DNA from: Brevibacterium oceani
Lineage (GTDB): Bacteria; Actinomycetota; Actinomycetes; Actinomycetales; Brevibacteriaceae
Direction of reading: 5' to 3'
Length of the DNA stretch: 64,000 bases
Assembly: GCF_013623835.1 (NCBI RefSeq)
Contig: NZ_JABKDE010000001.1
Coordinates: forward strand, 644,406 to 708,405
The position numbers and the translations under genes are program-made. This document shows, in pieces, positions 10,373 through 19,047 of the stretch (positions within the stretch are counted from its first letter, which is position 1; each line of letters begins with the position of its first letter). The notes beneath the pieces are model-generated. The model was not told the DNA's origin. It did no database searches and saw nothing but the letters and a program-made list of their open reading frames with translations.

Positions 10373-11206
10373 TCAGGCCCCGGTCTCGACGGGGCGATCC
10401 GGGTCAGCCGACCATCCGGACCAGCTGGCCGGGTAGAGACTCGCCTCGATTCCGAGGCTCGCCAAGGCCAAGGCGTTATGGCAGGCGGTGACGCCGGAAC
10501 CGCAGTAGACGCCGACAGGTCCATCGAGGGCGCCGAGGTCGGCGAAATGTTCACGCAGCAGCGCCTCGGGCAGGAACGCCCCCGCGGGGACGTTGGCGGT
10601 GGCCGGGGCGTTCTTCGCCCCGGGGATGTGCCCGGCCTGCGGGTCCAGCGGTTCGGTCTCCCCGCGGAAGCGCTCACCGGCACGGGCATCGAGCAGCACG
10701 CCGTTCCACGCCGCGGCATCGTCGGCGTCGATGACGGGCAGGGAGCCGGGAGAGATCTCCACCGAACTCGGCTCCACCGCACGAGAGTCGCCGGTCTCGA
10801 GCTCACCGCCGGCCTCCCGGTAGGCGGCGAGTCCGCCGTCGAGAACGCGCGCCTTCAGCCCGGCCCATCGCAGCAGCCACCAGGCGCGAGCCGCGCCGAG
10901 CGAGGAATTGTCGTCATAGACCACGACCTCGGTGTCGGTGTCGATGCCCCACGCGCGCACCATGTTCTCGAACGCCTCGGGGCTCGGCAGCGGGTGCCGG
11001 CCAGCGGTGGCATCGGTGCTGTCGTGGTCGGCGAGCTCGGTGTCGAGGTCGACGTAGATCGCGCCGGGGATGTGCCCGGCGGCGAAGTCGTCCCGGCCAT
11101 CGGGTTTGGGCAGGGTCCAGCGGACGTCGAGCAGCCTCGGCGGGGGTGTCGATGTCAGTCGGCTCAGCAGCTCACCGGCGGTGATGAGGACGTCGGAGCG
11201 GGTCAT
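10373..11206 (-). CDS. sseA: Sulfurtransferase, tandem rhodanese (thiosulfate/3-mercaptopyruvate type)
   Basis: Transfers sulfane sulfur from thiosulfate or 3-mercaptopyruvate to an acceptor such as cyanide or thioredoxin. Two rhodanese domains: the inactive N-terminal one (LLDVRW, DFAAGHIPGAIYVDLD) and the catalytic one (LLDARAGERFRGE, GHIPGAKNAP, and active-site Cys235 in CGSGVTACHNALAL). The CGSGVTA loop is the mercaptopyruvate sulfurtransferase type. 277 aa, normal. Start ATG 11206 overlaps the methyltransferase stop (ATGA), so it is the second gene of a two-gene operon. Confidence 0.92.
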   Translation of the reverse strand: MTRSDVLITAGELLSRLTSTPPPRLLDVRWTLPKPDGRDDFAAGHIPGAIYVDLDTELADHDSTDATAGRHPLPSPEAFENMVRAWGIDTDTEVVVYDDNSSLGAARAWWLLRWAGLKARVLDGGLAAYREAGGELETGDSRAVEPSSVEISPGSLPVIDADDAAAWNGVLLDARAGERFRGETEPLDPQAGHIPGAKNAPATANVPAGAFLPEALLREHFADLGALDGPVGVYCGSGVTACHNALALASLGIEASLYPASWSGWSADPDRPVETGA

Positions 11207-12432
11207 GGGGTCTCCTTCTGCGGGTGCGTGAGCAGGACGACGTGCTTGTCGCCGAGGCGGGTGAACACGAGTGTCGCCTTGTCGCCTTTGGACAGCTTGA
11301 GTTGGCGGCGCACCTGGTCGGGCACGATGTCGGCGCCGCGCTTCTTGATCACGACCGAGCCGATGCCGCGGGAGACGAGCTCCTTGCGCAGGCTCGGGAT
11401 CTTCGCGGGCAGGACGTCGACGATCTCGTAGGCGGTGACTCCGGCGGCGGCCGGTCCGCTCGGTTCGACGTCGGTGGTCAGATACGCGATCGTCGGATTG
11501 AGCCGGCGGGCCTGCAGGGGTGCGCACAGGGCCGTGACGAGGCCGGCGCGCACGATCGCTCCATCGGGTTCGAGCAGGTACCGGCCGAGTTCTCCGATGC
11601 CCTCTTCATCCGTTTCGGGCAGATCGTCCTCGTGGACGAGGAGGGTGCGCTCGCCCATGATCAGCGCGCTGCGGCCTGGTCGCTGCCGAGCGGTGCCGAA
11701 GTAGAGGCAGACCTCCACGACTTCGCCGTTGTGGGAGACCCATTGGGCTTCGGCTTCGCCGGGGATGAGGTCGTGGTCGAGGGCGGGGCCGAGCTTCACA
11801 CCGGCGGCCTTCGCCTGCATCGCCTGGTCGACGACCCAGGACAGGGACGGGGAGAAGGCCTCGGGGTCGGTGAGCCGGGACGTCGATCCGCGCTTGTCGG
11901 CCTTGCCGATCGTGCGGCGGGCCGGATCGAACCACAGGGCGTCGAAACCGGCGAGATCGACGTCCTCGGCGCGGGCATGCTCGACCGCGGCATCGGGAAG
12001 ATGGCGGAGGTTGAAGGCGGCGATCGCGGCCGTGACCTCGTCGGCGTCGACGGCGGACACGCGGGCCCCCATTCCGGCGAATGCGACCGAGTTCGCGCCG
12101 ATGCCGCACCCGAGGTCGGCGATGCGGAACGCTGCGTCGTCCGGTACCTCGCCGATGAGGCGGCGAGCGTGGTGAGCGGCGACGGGAAGTCGGGTGGCCT
12201 GGGCGAGCCCGTCGCGGGTGAAGAGCATGTCCTCGGCGAAGGGGCCGAGCTTCACGGCCGCCTCCTTCCGCAGCCGGGCCTGGGTGAGCAGGGCCGCGGT
12301 CACCTCGGCGGAGTAGCCTTCCTTCCGCAGAGCCTTCGACCGGGCGAGGTCGTCGTCGGGCAGATCATCGATGCGATCGAGCCGGTCGAGCACGGCGACG
12401 TCGAGCAGTTCGGTCAGAGTCTGCGGATCCAT
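11203..12432 (-). CDS. Class I SAM-dependent methyltransferase, THUMP-like domain protein
   Basis: Probable nucleic-acid or protein methyltransferase. The N-terminal helical segment (about 1-90) is followed by a Rossmann SAM-binding domain with ADLGCGIGANSVAFA (motif I) and WFDPARRT, the typical actinobacterial version. The C-terminal third (SRGIGSVVIKKRGADI, then a DKHVVLLTHPQ ending) matches the THUMP-like region seen in this family. 409 aa from ATG 12432; an alternative ATG at 12441 adds three residues. Coupled to sseA. The real substrate is not known to me. Confidence 0.85.
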   Translation of the reverse strand: MDPQTLTELLDVAVLDRLDRIDDLPDDDLARSKALRKEGYSAEVTAALLTQARLRKEAAVKLGPFAEDMLFTRDGLAQATRLPVAAHHARRLIGEVPDDAAFRIADLGCGIGANSVAFAGMGARVSAVDADEVTAAIAAFNLRHLPDAAVEHARAEDVDLAGFDALWFDPARRTIGKADKRGSTSRLTDPEAFSPSLSWVVDQAMQAKAAGVKLGPALDHDLIPGEAEAQWVSHNGEVVEVCLYFGTARQRPGRSALIMGERTLLVHEDDLPETDEEGIGELGRYLLEPDGAIVRAGLVTALCAPLQARRLNPTIAYLTTDVEPSGPAAAGVTAYEIVDVLPAKIPSLRKELVSRGIGSVVIKKRGADIVPDQVRRQLKLSKGDKATLVFTRLGDKHVVLLTHPQKETP

Positions 12433-12489
12433 AGCCTTCACCCTATCGTCCGCGGGGTGGCCGCAGATACCTCGCCGAGGCGGCCCCGC

Positions 12490-12600
12490 CGTCCGCCCGG
12501 ACGCAGGCCCGTCCGCACGGACGCGGGCCGGTCCGTGTGCGCTGGTGCGGGACGGTCCGTCCGCGCAGATGCGGCCCGGCCCGTCTGCCGCCGAACCGCC
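12490..12600. repeat. Degenerate GTCCG-centred tandem repeat between methyltransferase and rsmA
   Basis: GC-rich stretch with GTCCG/GTCTG recurring at about 12491, 12511, 12531, 12555 and 12580, i.e. 20-25 bp apart, in units like GGACGCRGGCCNGTCCG. It lies in the divergent intergenic region between the minus-strand methyltransferase and rsmA. Function unknown. Confidence 0.5.
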
Positions 12601-12648
12601 GGACGCGCGGTGATTGTGCCAGACGGACAGTGCTGTAAGTTGTTGGCT

Positions 12649-13509
12649 GTGACGTTACTGACCGCCCGCGACATCCGCGAACTTGCCGCTGACATCGGTC
12701 TGCGCCCGACGAAGCAGAAGGGGCAGAACTTCGTCATCGACCCCAATACCGTGCGCTCGATCGTCACCGCCGCCGGCCTCGAAGATGCTTCGAACGTCGT
12801 CGAGATCGGGCCGGGCCTCGGCTCGCTCACCCTCGGCCTCCTAGAGGCCGGGCACAGTGTCACCGCCGTCGAGATCGACGACGTGCTCGCACAGAAGCTG
12901 CCGAGCACCGTGGACAAGTACGCCGGTGCCGAAGCCCCATTCGCCCTGGCCAACGCCGATGCGCTCAGGGTCACCGAGCTGCCGGCTCCGAACAACCCTG
13001 ACGCTCTCGTGGCGAACCTGCCCTATAACGTGGCCGTGCCCGTGCTCCTGCATTTCCTCGAGACCTTCCCGAGCCTGACCACCGTGCTCGTCATGGTCCA
13101 GCTCGAGGTCGCCGAGCGCCTGGCCGCCGCACCCGGCTCCCGCACCTACGGCGTCCCCAGCGTCAAGGCCCAGTGGTACGGCGATGTGCGCCTGGCCGGA
13201 CGGATCGGCAAGAACGTGTTCTGGCCGGCTCCGAACATCGACTCCGGACTCGTCCGCATCGACGTCACCCGCACCGACCGTGACCCGGCAATCCGCCGAC
13301 GCCTCTTCACACTCATTGACGCCGCCTTCGCCCAGCGTCGCAAGACCCTGCGGGCGGCCCTGTCCGGGTGGGCCGGGAGTGCGCAGCGAGCCGAAGAGCT
13401 GCTCACCGCCGCCGGCATCGACCCGAAGACCCGCGGCGAAGCACTCGGCGTCGCCGACTTCGAACACCTCGCAACCGTCGCTGACCCCGCCGAGAGACCC
13501 TCGACATGA
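12649..13509 (+). CDS. rsmA: 16S rRNA (adenine1518-N6/adenine1519-N6)-dimethyltransferase
   Basis: Dimethylates two adjacent adenines in the 3' end of 16S rRNA (KsgA), a late ribosome-assembly step. Signatures: KQKGQNFVIDPNTV (LGQNF-type motif), VEIGPGLGSLTLGLLEAGHSVTAVEID (SAM site; the stretch spans about residues 45-71), and the catalytic NLPYNVAVPVLLHFLE. C-terminal IDAAFAQRRKTLRAAL is also conserved. 286 aa from GTG 12649; TTG a few codons upstream is possible because no strong ribosome site is visible. Overlaps ispE start (ATGA). Confidence 0.95.
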   Translation: MTLLTARDIRELAADIGLRPTKQKGQNFVIDPNTVRSIVTAAGLEDASNVVEIGPGLGSLTLGLLEAGHSVTAVEIDDVLAQKLPSTVDKYAGAEAPFALANADALRVTELPAPNNPDALVANLPYNVAVPVLLHFLETFPSLTTVLVMVQLEVAERLAAAPGSRTYGVPSVKAQWYGDVRLAGRIGKNVFWPAPNIDSGLVRIDVTRTDRDPAIRRRLFTLIDAAFAQRRKTLRAALSGWAGSAQRAEELLTAAGIDPKTRGEALGVADFEHLATVADPAERPST

Positions 13510-14456
13510 CGACGCGGCTGCACCCGATTTCGACGGACCCCGCCCCGGTGAAGGTGTGGGCACCGGGGAAGATCAACGTCCACCTCGGTGTGGGTGGGGC
13601 CGGAGATGACGGGTATCACGAGCTCGCGACCGTGTTTCAGGCGCTCAACCTCGGCGAGACGCTGACCCTCATTCCCGGTGGGACGCGGTCGATCATCGTC
13701 CAGGGCCGTTACGCGGATGCCGCGGTTCCCAGCGATGAGTCGAACCTCGCCCGGCGCGCCGTCGACACCCTCATCGCTGCCCTCGGGGACGGCCGGGACG
13801 TCGACGTGCTGCGCGACCTCGACATCGTCATCGACAAACAGGTGCCGGTGGCCGGTGGAATGGGCGGGGGGTCGGCGGACGCGGCCGCCGCGCTCGTCGG
13901 CGCCGCCCACCTCATCGGGGGAGTCGATGACGACGTCCTCCACGAGGCGGCCGTGGCCGTCGGTGCGGATGTCGCCTTCCTCCTGCGCGGGGGCACGGCC
14001 ATCGGCCATGGGCGCGGGGAGAGACTCAGTCCCGTCCTCACCCGCGGGACCTTCCACTGGGTGATGGCTACCTCGGCGAGTCCGTTGCCGACCCCCGATG
14101 TCTACGCCCGCTTCGACGAACTCCACCCCACACCGGTCCAGGCCGTCGTCCCTGACGAGGTGCTCACGGCGCTCGCGGCCGGCGAACCGGAGGCGCTCGC
14201 GGCCAACGCGGCCAACGACCTCACCGAGGCAGCCGTGGCCTGCATGCCCGAGATCGCCGAGGTGATGGAGGCCGGGTGCGACGCCGGTGCCCTACTGCCC
14301 CTGCTCAGCGGATCGGGACCGACGATCGGATTCCTCGCCCGCGATGCCCACCACGCACTCGACCTCGCGGTGCTGCTCCAGGCCACGCGCGGAGTCAACG
14401 AGGCCCTGCGCACGACCGGCCCGGCTCCCGGCGCGCATGTGGTGGCGGGATCGTGA
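13506..14456 (+). CDS. ispE: 4-diphosphocytidyl-2-C-methyl-D-erythritol kinase
   Basis: Phosphorylates CDP-ME in the non-mevalonate isoprenoid pathway. GHMP kinase fold: PGKINVHLGVGG near the N-terminus, the ATP loop PVAGGMGGGSADAAAALVG (about 116-134), VGADVAFLLRGGTAIGHGRG, and the C-terminal LLSGSGPTIGFLA. 316 aa, usual length. Start ATG overlaps the rsmA stop, and its own stop overlaps the GntR start (GTGA). The rsmA-ispE pair is standard in actinobacteria. Confidence 0.95.
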   Translation: MTTRLHPISTDPAPVKVWAPGKINVHLGVGGAGDDGYHELATVFQALNLGETLTLIPGGTRSIIVQGRYADAAVPSDESNLARRAVDTLIAALGDGRDVDVLRDLDIVIDKQVPVAGGMGGGSADAAAALVGAAHLIGGVDDDVLHEAAVAVGADVAFLLRGGTAIGHGRGERLSPVLTRGTFHWVMATSASPLPTPDVYARFDELHPTPVQAVVPDEVLTALAAGEPEALAANAANDLTEAAVACMPEIAEVMEAGCDAGALLPLLSGSGPTIGFLARDAHHALDLAVLLQATRGVNEALRTTGPAPGAHVVAGS

Positions 14457-15175
14457 CGCGCAGTCCCCGCAATCTTCACGAGCACCTGCGAGACCAGGTC
14501 GGGCAGGACATCGTGGCCGGTCGACTGGCTGCGGGGACGATCGTCAAGGCCGAGGATCTGCGGGCCCGATACGACGTGTCGTTGTCCGTCGTGCGCGAAG
14601 TCGTCCGCGTCCTCGAATCACTCGGCATGCTGCGGCCGGTCAAGCGGGTCGGCCTCGTGGTGCTCGCGATGAGCGAATGGACGCTGCTCGACCCGCTCGT
14701 CATCCGGTGGCGGATGACCGAGGCCCCGGCTGGGCAGCTGCGATCGCTGACCGAACTGCGCGTGGCCATCGAACCCGAGGCGGCGGCGCTGGCGGCACGG
14801 CATGCCACGGCCGAGGTCGCCGAGGAGATCATGACCCTGGCTGCGCGGATGCGCTCGAGCGGTCGGCAGGGAGATGTCGAAGCATTCCTCGATGCCGATG
14901 TCGCCTTCCACCGGGCGGTGCTGGGCGCCGGTGGCAATGAGCTCTTCGCAGCCTTTGACACGGTCATCGGCGAGATCCTCGCCGGACGCACCGGAGCCGG
15001 TCTCATGCCGCAGTTCCCGCACCCCGATGCCCTGCAGTGGCACTTCGACGTCGCCGACTCCATCGGCCGACAGGAGCCGGACCGGGCACGAGAGGCGATG
15101 GCGAAGATCGTCGCCAAAGCCGACGACGAGATGGGCAGGGTCTGGGCCGACGAACCCCGTCACCCCGGCCGCTGA
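14453..15175 (+). CDS. GntR/FadR-family transcriptional regulator, likely of gluconate use
   Basis: N-terminal winged HTH (about 1-70: LHEHLRDQVGQDIVAGRL, YDVSLSVVREVVRVLESL) and a C-terminal FCD ligand-binding domain with RVAIEPEAAALAARHA, the metal-site-like DADVAFHRAVLGAGGNEL and a late PHPDALQWHFDVADSI helix. 240 aa from GTG 14453, which overlaps the ispE stop, so it is co-translated with ispE although its targets are probably the neighbouring gntP, gntK and gnd genes (inference from location and family). Confidence 0.85.
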   Translation: MTRSPRNLHEHLRDQVGQDIVAGRLAAGTIVKAEDLRARYDVSLSVVREVVRVLESLGMLRPVKRVGLVVLAMSEWTLLDPLVIRWRMTEAPAGQLRSLTELRVAIEPEAAALAARHATAEVAEEIMTLAARMRSSGRQGDVEAFLDADVAFHRAVLGAGGNELFAAFDTVIGEILAGRTGAGLMPQFPHPDALQWHFDVADSIGRQEPDRAREAMAKIVAKADDEMGRVWADEPRHPGR

Positions 15176-15223
15176 AGCCGTCCGAATCGGGACTCGGACC
15201 CCGATACAGGCTGACGACCCCGA

Positions 15224-16627
15224 TCAGAACAGGCTGACGATCCCGTAGAGGCCGAGGCTGAACAGGAATCCGACGGTGCCGAGCAGCGTTTCGGCGACGG
15301 TCCATGTCTTCAGCGTCGTCTTCGTGTCCATGCCGAAGAAGCGCGAGACCAGCCAGAATCCGGAATCGTTGACATGGCTGGCGAAGACCGAACCGGCGGC
15401 CAGCGAAAGCACGATGGCGACGACCTGCAGGTTCGAGAAATCCGGGTTGCCCACGACGATCGGCTGCACGAGCGCGGCCGCCGTGGTCAGTGCCACTGTG
15501 GCCGAACCCTGGGCGATGCGCACGATCGCAGCGATGACGAAGCCGGCGACGATGACCGGCAGACCGAACGAGGCGAGCGATTCGGCCAGGGAGTCGCCGA
15601 TGCCGCTGGCGCGCAGGACACCGCCGAACATGCCGCCGGCGCCGGTGATGAGGATGATCGAGCAGACCGGTCCGAGGGCTGAGTCGACGACGGTCTCGAC
15701 GAGACTGGGCCCCTTGTTCTGCCGCCAGCCGAGCAGCCACATGGCCATGACGACGGTGATCAGCAGCGCGATCGGGGTCTCTCCGAGCAGGCGCAGGGAC
15801 GCGACGAGCGTGGACTCGGTGTCGACCCAGCCGGCCTCCCCGGCGAAGTTGAGCCCGGTGTTGAGGAAGATGAGGATCAGCGGCAGGGCGAGCAGGACGA
15901 TGACGTGGCCGAGCTTCGGCTTGGAGGAGAACTCGGCGAAGGCATCGTTCTTCCCGCCCGAGAGGACGTCGGGCACGGCGACGTCGATGCGCCGGCCGAT
16001 GATGAGTCCGAAGAGGTAGCCGGTGAGGTACCAGGAGGGGATCGCGATGATGAGCCCGCAGATGAGGACGAGTCCGACGTTCGCCCCGAGCAGACCGGAC
16101 GCGGCGACGGGGCCGGGGTGCGGGGGCACGAAGATGTGCATCGCGGAGAACGCCATCGCCGCGGGCATCGCGTAGAGGAGCAGGGAACCGCCGAGTCGGC
16201 GCGCGATCGTGAAGATGATCGGCAGCATGACGACGAGGCCGGCGTCGAAGAAGATGGGGAACCCGAAGAGCAGGGACGTCACTCCGAGTGCCAGCGGTGC
16301 GCGCTTCTCACCGAAGAGTCGGATGAGGGAGTCGGTGAGCACCTCGGCGCCGCCGGAGAGTTCGAGCATGCGCCCGAGCATCGCGCCGAGTCCGACGAGC
16401 AGCGCGACGCTGGCCAGGGTGGAGCCGAAGCCGTCGTAGAGGACATCGATGAGGTCGCCGGGGCGGATGCCTGCGGCCAGGGCAGTGAGCACGCTGACGA
16501 TGACGAGGGCGATGAAGGCGTGCAGCCGCGCCTTGATGATGAGCAGGAGCAGCAGGGCGATGGCCACGGCGGCGAGTCCGAGGAGCGCCGGGGAGGACAG
16601 GGTCCAGGCCAAGTCGAGATCGGTCAT
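15224..16627 (-). CDS. gntP: Gluconate:H+ symporter, GntP family
   Basis: Imports gluconate with protons. 467 aa, about 12-14 hydrophobic segments with the GntP signature LLFGFPIFFDAGLVVMLPII, plus HIFVPPHPGPVAASGLLGAN and a C-terminal HVNDSGFWLVSRFFGMD, all diagnostic of the family. Downstream of gntK on the same strand with a ~56-bp gap, so probably one operon. Confidence 0.95.
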   Translation of the reverse strand: MTDLDLAWTLSSPALLGLAAVAIALLLLLIIKARLHAFIALVIVSVLTALAAGIRPGDLIDVLYDGFGSTLASVALLVGLGAMLGRMLELSGGAEVLTDSLIRLFGEKRAPLALGVTSLLFGFPIFFDAGLVVMLPIIFTIARRLGGSLLLYAMPAAMAFSAMHIFVPPHPGPVAASGLLGANVGLVLICGLIIAIPSWYLTGYLFGLIIGRRIDVAVPDVLSGGKNDAFAEFSSKPKLGHVIVLLALPLILIFLNTGLNFAGEAGWVDTESTLVASLRLLGETPIALLITVVMAMWLLGWRQNKGPSLVETVVDSALGPVCSIILITGAGGMFGGVLRASGIGDSLAESLASFGLPVIVAGFVIAAIVRIAQGSATVALTTAAALVQPIVVGNPDFSNLQVVAIVLSLAAGSVFASHVNDSGFWLVSRFFGMDTKTTLKTWTVAETLLGTVGFLFSLGLYGIVSLF

Positions 16628-16683
16628 TGTTCCTCTTCCTTGAGGTCAGGCGGACGGGTGGGCGGTGTGGTTGAGAGTCATGA

Positions 16684-17226
16684 TCACAGACCGTCGGTGC
16701 TGCTGGCTGCACCGGTGCGATCGAGACGGTCGAGCGCAACGAGGACGGCGTCGAGGACCGCCGGGATCGTCTGATCGACATCGACGACGGCGTGGGCCTC
16801 CTCGACCGCGAGGGGTTCGAGCGTGGCCAGCTGTGAGTCGAGCAGGTCCGGGGACATGAACTCGTGGTCGCGGCGGGCGAGATGGTCGGCGATGACATCT
16901 CGGGGACCATCGAGGTGGATGAAGACGAGGTCGGGCGCTGCCTTGCGCAGCAGGTCGCGGTAGGAGCGTTTGAGCGCCGAGCAGGCGATGACGGGTGCCG
17001 GCTCTTGCCCGGTTTCGGCGGCCACGGAATCGAGCCAGGGGGCGCGATCGTCGTCGTCGAGCGGTGTCCCCGAGGCCATCTTGGCCTTGTTGGCCGCCGA
17101 GTGGAGATCATCGGCATCGACGAACGGGCGGTCGAGAGCCTGCGCCACCTGTGCGCCGAGGACGGTCTTGCCGGTTCCCGAGACACCCATGATGACGAGC
17201 GGCGAAGAGGAAGGGCGTTGACCCAT
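16684..17226 (-). CDS. gntK: Gluconokinase
   Basis: Phosphorylates D-gluconate to 6-phosphogluconate with ATP. P-loop MGVSGTGKTVLGAQVA near residues 13-28, then DADDLHSAANKAKMASGTPLDD and ACSALKRSYRDLLR, the standard GntK motifs, and a lid region HEFMSPDLLDSQLATLE. 180 aa. Start ATG 17226 has GAGAGG 8 nt upstream; the longer open frame upstream crosses the AT-rich promoter and is not used. Divergent from gnd. Confidence 0.94.
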   Translation of the reverse strand: MGQRPSSSPLVIMGVSGTGKTVLGAQVAQALDRPFVDADDLHSAANKAKMASGTPLDDDDRAPWLDSVAAETGQEPAPVIACSALKRSYRDLLRKAAPDLVFIHLDGPRDVIADHLARRDHEFMSPDLLDSQLATLEPLAVEEAHAVVDVDQTIPAVLDAVLVALDRLDRTGAASSTDGL

Positions 17227-17345
17227 GTCCGAAACCTCTCGATAAAATATGAGGAAAAACCTATAATCGCTTATTAAAACCGATTTATTGCACCGTAGTG
17301 CTGGTGGCGAGTGACTGTCAACAGCGCCGCTCCCAGGAAAGGGGA
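17227..17345. promoter_or_regulatory. AT-rich divergent promoter of gntK and gnd
   Basis: A strikingly AT-rich patch (about 17240-17292) in a GC-rich setting, between divergent gntK and gnd. It includes a short inverted repeat TAAT-N5-ATTA (17264-17276). It is the natural place for both promoters and for the nearby GntR/FadR-type regulator to bind (inference). Confidence 0.55.
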
Positions 17346-18896
17346 ATGCAGATGAAAGCCGACGTCGCGGTGATCGGAACCGGTGTGATGGGGTCGAACC
17401 TGGCGCGCAACCTCGCTCGATCCTCGGGCCATAGGGTGGCGATCTACGACCGCGACCTCGCCCGCGCGCAGTCGGTGGCAACGGACTTCCCCGAGGCTGA
17501 GTTCATCGTCGCCTCGAGTCCGGCCGACCTTGCCGACAAGCTCGCCGGCCCGCGCGTGGCCATCCTCATGGTCAATGCCGGACGGGCCACTGATTCGGCG
17601 ATCGCCGACCTCACCGAGGTGTTCGCCCCCGGTGACATCATCGTCGACGGCGGCAATTCGCACTTCCAGGACACCATCGCCCGCGGCAGGCGGTTGGAGG
17701 ACACGAGTATCGAGTTCGCCGGCGTCGGCATCTCCGGGGGAGAGGTCGGTGCCCTGCTCGGCCCCTCGCTCATGATCGGCGGATCGGCCGCGGCGTGGGA
17801 GCGTCTGCGTCCGCTCCTCGAACCCATCGCGGCCAGGGCGGAGTCAGCGTCGGCTGACGATTCCGGTGCGGTCGCCGATTCCGAATCGCCCGCCGTTTCC
17901 GGTGCGGTCGCCGACCCTGGTGCGGCCTGCGTCGCCCATATCGGCACCGATGGGGCCGGCCACTTCGTCAAGATGGTCCACAACGGCATCGAGTATGCCG
18001 ATATGCAGCTCATCGCCGAAGCGTTCACCCTCCTGCGTGACGGTCTCGGGATAGCCCCGACGGAGATCGCCGAGGTGTTTGCGCGCTGGAACGACACCGA
18101 GCTCGAGTCCTACCTCGTCGAGATCACCGCCGATGTGCTGGCCCACGTCGACGCAGCCTCGGGGCGGCCGTTCGTCGACATCGTCGCCGACGCGGCGAAG
18201 GCCAAGGGAACCGGTGCGTGGACAGCGCAGGCGGGCCTCGACCTCGGGGTTCCGGTGCCGACCATCGCCGAGGCGGTCTTCTCCCGTTCTCTGTCATCCG
18301 CGGTCGATCTGCGGGCCGAGGGCAGGCGGCTCGAGGGGCCGCGTCCCCATACTGACGCCGTCCCCGGCGGCACCGTCGCTGTGACGACGGTTCCTGATGG
18401 TGACGAGCGTGCGGCACGCATCGACGAGATCGGACGGGCTCTGCTGTTGGGCAAGGTGATGGCCTACGTGCAGGGCTTCCACGAGATCTCGGCCGGTGCG
18501 GACGAACACGGGTGGGAGGTCGACCTCGGCGAGCTCGCCTCCATCTGGCGGGCCGGGTGCATCATCCGGGCGCGCCTGCTCGATCGCATCGTCGACGCCT
18601 ACGGCACCGAGGCCCGGGCTGCGACCCTGCTCGCCGATGGCTATGTCCGCGATGTCGCCGGTCGGTGTCAGGATGCTCTGCGCTCGACCGTGATCCGTGC
18701 GATCGGCCGCGGCATTCCGGTGCCCGGGCTCGCCTCGACCCTGGCCTACTACGACGGGCTGCGTACCGAGGCCGGCAGTGCGGCGCTGATCCAGGCGCAG
18801 CGGGACCGCTTCGGCTCTCACACGTATGCGCGCAAGGACCGTCCGGGAGTCTTCCATACTCTGTGGTCGGGGGATCGCAGCGAAGTCGAAATCTGA
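17346..18896 (+). CDS. gnd: 6-phosphogluconate dehydrogenase, decarboxylating, with a repeat insertion
   Basis: Oxidises 6-phosphogluconate to ribulose 5-phosphate with NADP. Signatures: VIGTGVMGSNLARNLA at the N-terminus, IIVDGGNSHFQDT, GVGISGGEVGALLGPSLM, and the catalytic HFVKMVHNGIEYADMQLI. C-terminus includes IWRAGCIIRARLLDRI and FGSHTYARKDRPGVFHTLW. 516 aa, longer than the usual 470-490: a low-complexity insert of about 25 residues (AESASADDSGAVAD onward) sits before the conserved HIGTDGAGHF, from an 18-bp direct repeat. Start ATG 17346 with AGGA 7 nt upstream; ATG 17352 is also possible. Confidence 0.94.
   Translation: MQMKADVAVIGTGVMGSNLARNLARSSGHRVAIYDRDLARAQSVATDFPEAEFIVASSPADLADKLAGPRVAILMVNAGRATDSAIADLTEVFAPGDIIVDGGNSHFQDTIARGRRLEDTSIEFAGVGISGGEVGALLGPSLMIGGSAAAWERLRPLLEPIAARAESASADDSGAVADSESPAVSGAVADPGAACVAHIGTDGAGHFVKMVHNGIEYADMQLIAEAFTLLRDGLGIAPTEIAEVFARWNDTELESYLVEITADVLAHVDAASGRPFVDIVADAAKAKGTGAWTAQAGLDLGVPVPTIAEAVFSRSLSSAVDLRAEGRRLEGPRPHTDAVPGGTVAVTTVPDGDERAARIDEIGRALLLGKVMAYVQGFHEISAGADEHGWEVDLGELASIWRAGCIIRARLLDRIVDAYGTEARAATLLADGYVRDVAGRCQDALRSTVIRAIGRGIPVPGLASTLAYYDGLRTEAGSAALIQAQRDRFGSHTYARKDRPGVFHTLWSGDRSEVEI
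17861..17914. repeat. 18-bp direct repeat inside gnd
   Basis: TTCCGGTGCGGTCGCCGA occurs at 17861-17878 and 17897-17914 (36-bp offset, in frame), encoding SGAVAD twice. Suggests local in-frame duplication in a surface loop. Confidence 0.85.
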
Positions 18897-18903
18897 TCGG
18901 TCA

Positions 18904-18983
18904 GCCGCCTCGGCGACGGGGATGTGAACCTCCGGGTCGCCCCGGTCAGGGGCGAGACCGGCGTCGGGCCGCCTCGGCGACGG
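18904..18983. repeat. Two 16-bp direct repeats downstream of gnd
   Basis: GCCGCCTCGGCGACGG at 18904-18919 and 18968-18983. The intervening DNA can fold as a GC-rich hairpin (about 18934-18958). The core GCCGCCTCGGC also occurs inverted in other intergenic stretches (12474-12484, 31688-31698). Confidence 0.55.
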
Positions 18984-19047
18984 TCGATTCGGTCTCATGC
19001 CGCGACGCCGGTGGCCGGAATGCCGAATGAGTGGCTATGTTAGAACC

